From assembly GCA_023443985.1 (NCBI GenBank), contig JAEZSJ010000276.1, positions 1 through 7,638 on the forward strand: DNA of 7,638 nucleotides, written 5' to 3'. The notes beneath the pieces are model-generated. The model was not told where the DNA came from. It did no database searches and saw only the letters and a list, made by a program, of their open reading frames with translations. Position 1 is the first letter of the stretch. Every line of letters begins with the position of its first letter. This DNA comes from Verrucomicrobiota bacterium (GTDB lineage Bacteria > Verrucomicrobiota > Verrucomicrobiia > Opitutales > Opitutaceae). Below, piece after piece: positions 5,510 through 7,638 of this stretch. A program made the translations under genes and the position numbers.

Positions 5510-6391
5510 TCAGGAGCGCAGCTCGCCGAGGATCGCGACGAAGTTGTGCAGGAGCGGCGAGCTGTCGTCGCGATGCCAGACGGCGTGGATGTCGAGCGGA
5601 TCGCAGTCGGTCGCGAGCACGGCGATCGGGAGCGGCGAGGGCGGCAGGATGAGCCGCGGCACGAGTGCGACCCCCATGCCCGCCGCCACCAGGCCGACCA
5701 ACGCGGGCGCCTGGGTGGCCAGGGTCCGGCTGAAACGCGGGGCGAACCCCGCGTTGCGGCAGACCTGCAGCAGGAAGCTCCGGTAGCCGGAATCGGGATT
5801 CTCAATACCGATCCACTCGCAGGCGTGCAGCTCGGCGAGCCGCACGGGGGACCGCCCGGCGAGCGGATGATCGAGGGGGACGATGGCCACGAGCTCGCTG
5901 TGGAGGACGGGCTGGTGGGAGAGGTCCGGGTCCGGGCCGACGAGGTCGGTGGCGATGAAGCCGAGGTGGATCTTGTGGGCGTTGAGCGCGCTGAGCTGCT
6001 CGCCCATGGGCAGGTCGCGCACGACCACCTCCACGCGCGGGTAGCGGCGGCGGAACTCGGCGATCGCCCGCGAGGCGAGGGCGGCCGGGAGTCGCCAGTC
6101 CTGGCCCAGACGGAGTTCGCCCTCGGCGCCGTGGGCGACCTCGCGCACGGCGAGGGTGGCGAGGTCGACCTGCGCGAGGATCTTCTGCGCATGGGTGAAG
6201 AAGAGCCGCCCGGCATCGGTGAGGATGACCCGTTGGCGGTTGCGGTCGAAGAGCCGGGTGCCGAGCTCGTCCTCCAGCGCCTTGATCTGGCGGCTGAGCG
6301 CCGGTTGGGCGACGTGGAGCTTCTCGGCGGCGCGGGTGAAGTTCAGGTGCTCCGCGACGCAGCTGAAGTAGCGGAGATGGCGGAGTTCCAT
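5510..6391 (-). CDS. LysR-family transcriptional regulator
   Basis: A 293-residue protein of normal LysR length. The N-terminus MELRHLRYF leads into a winged helix-turn-helix (helices around 18-37: FTRAAEKLHVAQPALSRQIK), then LEDELGTRLFDR and LTDAGRLFF, followed by the linker helix (about 60-88). The C-terminal periplasmic-binding-protein-like effector domain (about 90-290) includes GELRLGQ, the RRRYPRVEVVV segment, VAIVPLDHPLAG and VAAGMGVALVPRL. The opening resembles regulators of the CatM/BenM/HcaR group, which respond to small organic acids, but the ligand here cannot be read from sequence. LysR proteins usually control a divergent neighbour; here both flanking genes are on the same strand, so the target is not obvious. 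The ATG at 6389-6391 matches the family start; no strong Shine-Dalgarno is seen. A terminator at 6461-6494 separates it from the efflux gene upstream, so its promoter should lie within 6392-6460. Confidence 0.93.
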   Translation of the reverse strand: MELRHLRYFSCVAEHLNFTRAAEKLHVAQPALSRQIKALEDELGTRLFDRNRQRVILTDAGRLFFTHAQKILAQVDLATLAVREVAHGAEGELRLGQDWRLPAALASRAIAEFRRRYPRVEVVVRDLPMGEQLSALNAHKIHLGFIATDLVGPDPDLSHQPVLHSELVAIVPLDHPLAGRSPVRLAELHACEWIGIENPDSGYRSFLLQVCRNAGFAPRFSRTLATQAPALVGLVAAGMGVALVPRLILPPSPLPIAVLATDCDPLDIHAVWHRDDSSPLLHNFVAILGELRS

Positions 6392-6460
6392 CGTGACAGA
6401 CTAGCGGGGGCGTGGCCGGGCCGACAAGCGTGCGCGTGGCCCGCCGCGGCGACCGTCGAC

Positions 6461-6494
6461 AAAAAGGCCCGGGACGGTGGGCACCGACCCGGGC
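6461..6494 (-). terminator. Strong rho-independent terminator of the efflux gene
   Basis: Read on the minus strand, GCCCGGG pairs with CCCGGGC (6488-6494 with 6467-6473). A single T/T mismatch follows, then CGGT/ACCG closing a four-base GCCC loop. The stem is followed almost directly by five T residues (6461-6465). It starts 22 bases after the efflux gene stop, so it ends that transcript and insulates the lysR-type gene. Confidence 0.88.
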
Positions 6495-6516
6495 GGGAAG
6501 CGTGGCTGCGATGCAG

Positions 6517-7638
6517 TCAGGGCTGCGGCTCGCCGCCGCCGCCGAGTGCGGCGTAGAGCTGCATGCGGCTGACGAGCGCCGCGAGCCGGACGGAGACCAG
6601 CCCCTGCCGGGCCGCGAACAGCGAACGCTGCGCGTCGAGCGAGACGAGGTAGCTGTCGACCCCCTTCTCGAAACGCGCGGTGGCGAGGCGGTTGGTCTCG
6701 GCGAGCGCCTCGACCAGGCGTTCCTGCGCGGCGAGTTGCTCGCCGATGGTGGCGCGGGTGGCCAGCGCGTCGGCGACCTCGCGGAACGCGCTCTGGATGG
6801 CCTTCTCGTACTGGGCGACGGCGAGTTCGCGTTGCACCTTGGCGGCGCGGTGGGCGGTCCAGGTGCGGGCGTCGAAGATCGGCATCGAGGCGCTGGGCAG
6901 GAAGCTCCAGGTGCCGGTGCCGCCCTCGAACAGGCCGTTGAGCTCGCGGCTGGCCGAGCCGATTGTGCCGGTGAGAGCGATACGCGGGAAGAACGCGGCG
7001 CGGGCCGCGCCGAGATCGGCGTTGGCGGCCTTCAGCGTGGCCTCCGCCTGCATCACATCCGGCCGCTCGAGGAGGACGTCCGACGGGAGGCCGGCGGCGA
7101 CCTCCTTGAAGCCGGCGACCTGGGCGAGCCCGGCGGGGAGCAGCTCGGCGGGCACGGCGGTGCCGGCGAGGAGGTTGAGCGCGTTCTCGGCCTGGGCGAG
7201 CAGACGCGTGTATTGGGCGGAGCTGGCGCGCGCGGTCTCGAGCGGAGTCTGCGCCTGGCGCAGCTCAAGCTCGGTGGCGACGCCGGCCTCGTACTGCCGC
7301 CGGACCAGGCGGAACGTCTCCTCCTGCGCGCGGAGGGTGTCCTGCGCGAGGATGAGGGCTTCGCGGTTGGCGGCGACGTTGAGGTAGGCGGCGGCCACGT
7401 TGGAGACGAGCAGCGTCTGCGCGCTGCGGCGGGCCTCCCGGGTGGCCTGGTATTTTGCCAGGCCTCCTGGTTGAGGCTGCGCACACGGCCGAAGAAATCG
7501 ACCTCCCAGGCGAGCACGCCGAGGCTGGTGCTGTAGCTTTCGGAGGTGCGGGGGCGGCCGGGCTCGGTGAGCTCGGCGGAGGCGCGCTGCTTGCCGCCGC
7601 TGCCCTGGGCGGTGACGGCGGGGAAGAGCGAGTCGCGC
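6517..7638 (-). pseudogene. OprM/NodT-type outer-membrane efflux factor, frameshifted, 5' end off window
   Basis: The two visible parts join into about 373 residues of an RND-type outer-membrane factor: 59 residues from 7637 to 7461 and 314 from 7461 to the TGA at 6517-6519. Hallmarks of the OprM/CusC/NodT group are LAWEVDFFGRVRSLNQEA, VAAAYLNVAA, RLVRRQYEAGVATELEL, LLAGT, the inter-repeat segment LPSDVLLERPDVMQAEATL, AAFFPRIALTG, FRLP-like segment FLPSASMPIFD, and RFEKGVDSYLVSLDAQRSLF. These mark the two TolC-like repeats that build the trimeric periplasmic tunnel and outer-membrane barrel. About 100 N-terminal residues, including the signal peptide and lipid-anchor cysteine of the family, lie beyond the window. 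Near 7461 the frame changes: restoring one C after GAGGCC gives EALAKYQATREARRSAQTLLVSN across the break, so one base is missing. It is probably the last gene of a pump operon starting to the right. Substrates cannot be deduced. Confidence 0.9.
7461..7463 (-). other. Single-base deletion (frameshift) in the efflux gene
   Basis: On the minus strand, CAGGAGGCCTGGCAAAA should read GAG GCC CTG GCA AAA; one C of a three-C run is absent (GG instead of GGG on the plus strand at about 7461-7462). Upstream codons are in the frame of the N-terminal part, and downstream codons are shifted by one. Conserved family sequence continues on both sides with nothing else lost. Confidence 0.88.

Noticed and set aside
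5546..6556. Plus-strand open frame of 336 codons antisense to the LysR-type gene
   Set aside because: It is a shadow of a well-conserved LysR regulator, with composition dominated by Glu/Ala/Gly/Arg and no motif.
1..7638. CRISPR array, insertion sequence, tRNA, rRNA or attachment site
   Set aside because: I saw no regularly spaced repeats, transposase motifs, terminal inverted repeats, or tRNA T-loop signatures on either strand.

Overview
The window is visibly very GC-rich DNA from a Gram-negative bacterium: it encodes an outer-membrane efflux channel and has GC-ending codons throughout. A Verrucomicrobiota (Opitutaceae-like) source is my impression from the gene mix (tandem FeoA, FeoB-associated Cys-rich protein, small standalone TatA). 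Nothing in the sequence proves it.

Layout. (1) 1-203, minus: 5' end of a PhzF-family gene that runs off the left edge. (2) 204-724: a divergent intergenic region of about 520 bases with weak dyads but no convincing gene. (3) 725-2131, plus: a radical-SAM protein of the lysine 2,3-aminomutase (KamA) superfamily. Its CxxxCxxC cluster is intact, but the residues that bind the lysine side chain appear to be replaced. (4) 2259-5134, plus: a ferrous-iron uptake (feo) operon with a near-perfect Fur-box palindrome, a cysteine-bearing FeoA paralogue, a standard FeoA, FeoB and a small FeoB-associated Cys-rich membrane protein. feoB carries an in-frame TAG at codon 579, inside the conserved second gate region, and the reading frame continues intact to its normal end. 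(5) 5195-6391, minus: tatA and, upstream of it, a LysR-family regulator. (6) 6461-7638, minus: a strong intrinsic terminator, then an OprM/NodT-type outer-membrane factor cut by the right edge and broken by a one-base deletion near 7461.

How the genes work together. The feo operon would import Fe(II) under Fur control. The small FeoA proteins and the Cys-rich protein probably act at the cytoplasmic face of FeoB. The feo operon and the tatA/lysR pair converge on a hairpin at 5137-5162. The outer-membrane factor probably closes an RND efflux operon whose pump and adaptor genes lie beyond the right edge.

The main points to re-examine are the amber codon in feoB, the frameshift in the efflux gene (both are single-base lesions in otherwise conserved genes, so sequencing error must be excluded), the likely non-lysine substrate of the KamA-like enzyme, and the Cys-rich FeoA variant. 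I found no CRISPR array, insertion sequence, rRNA, tRNA or clear riboswitch.
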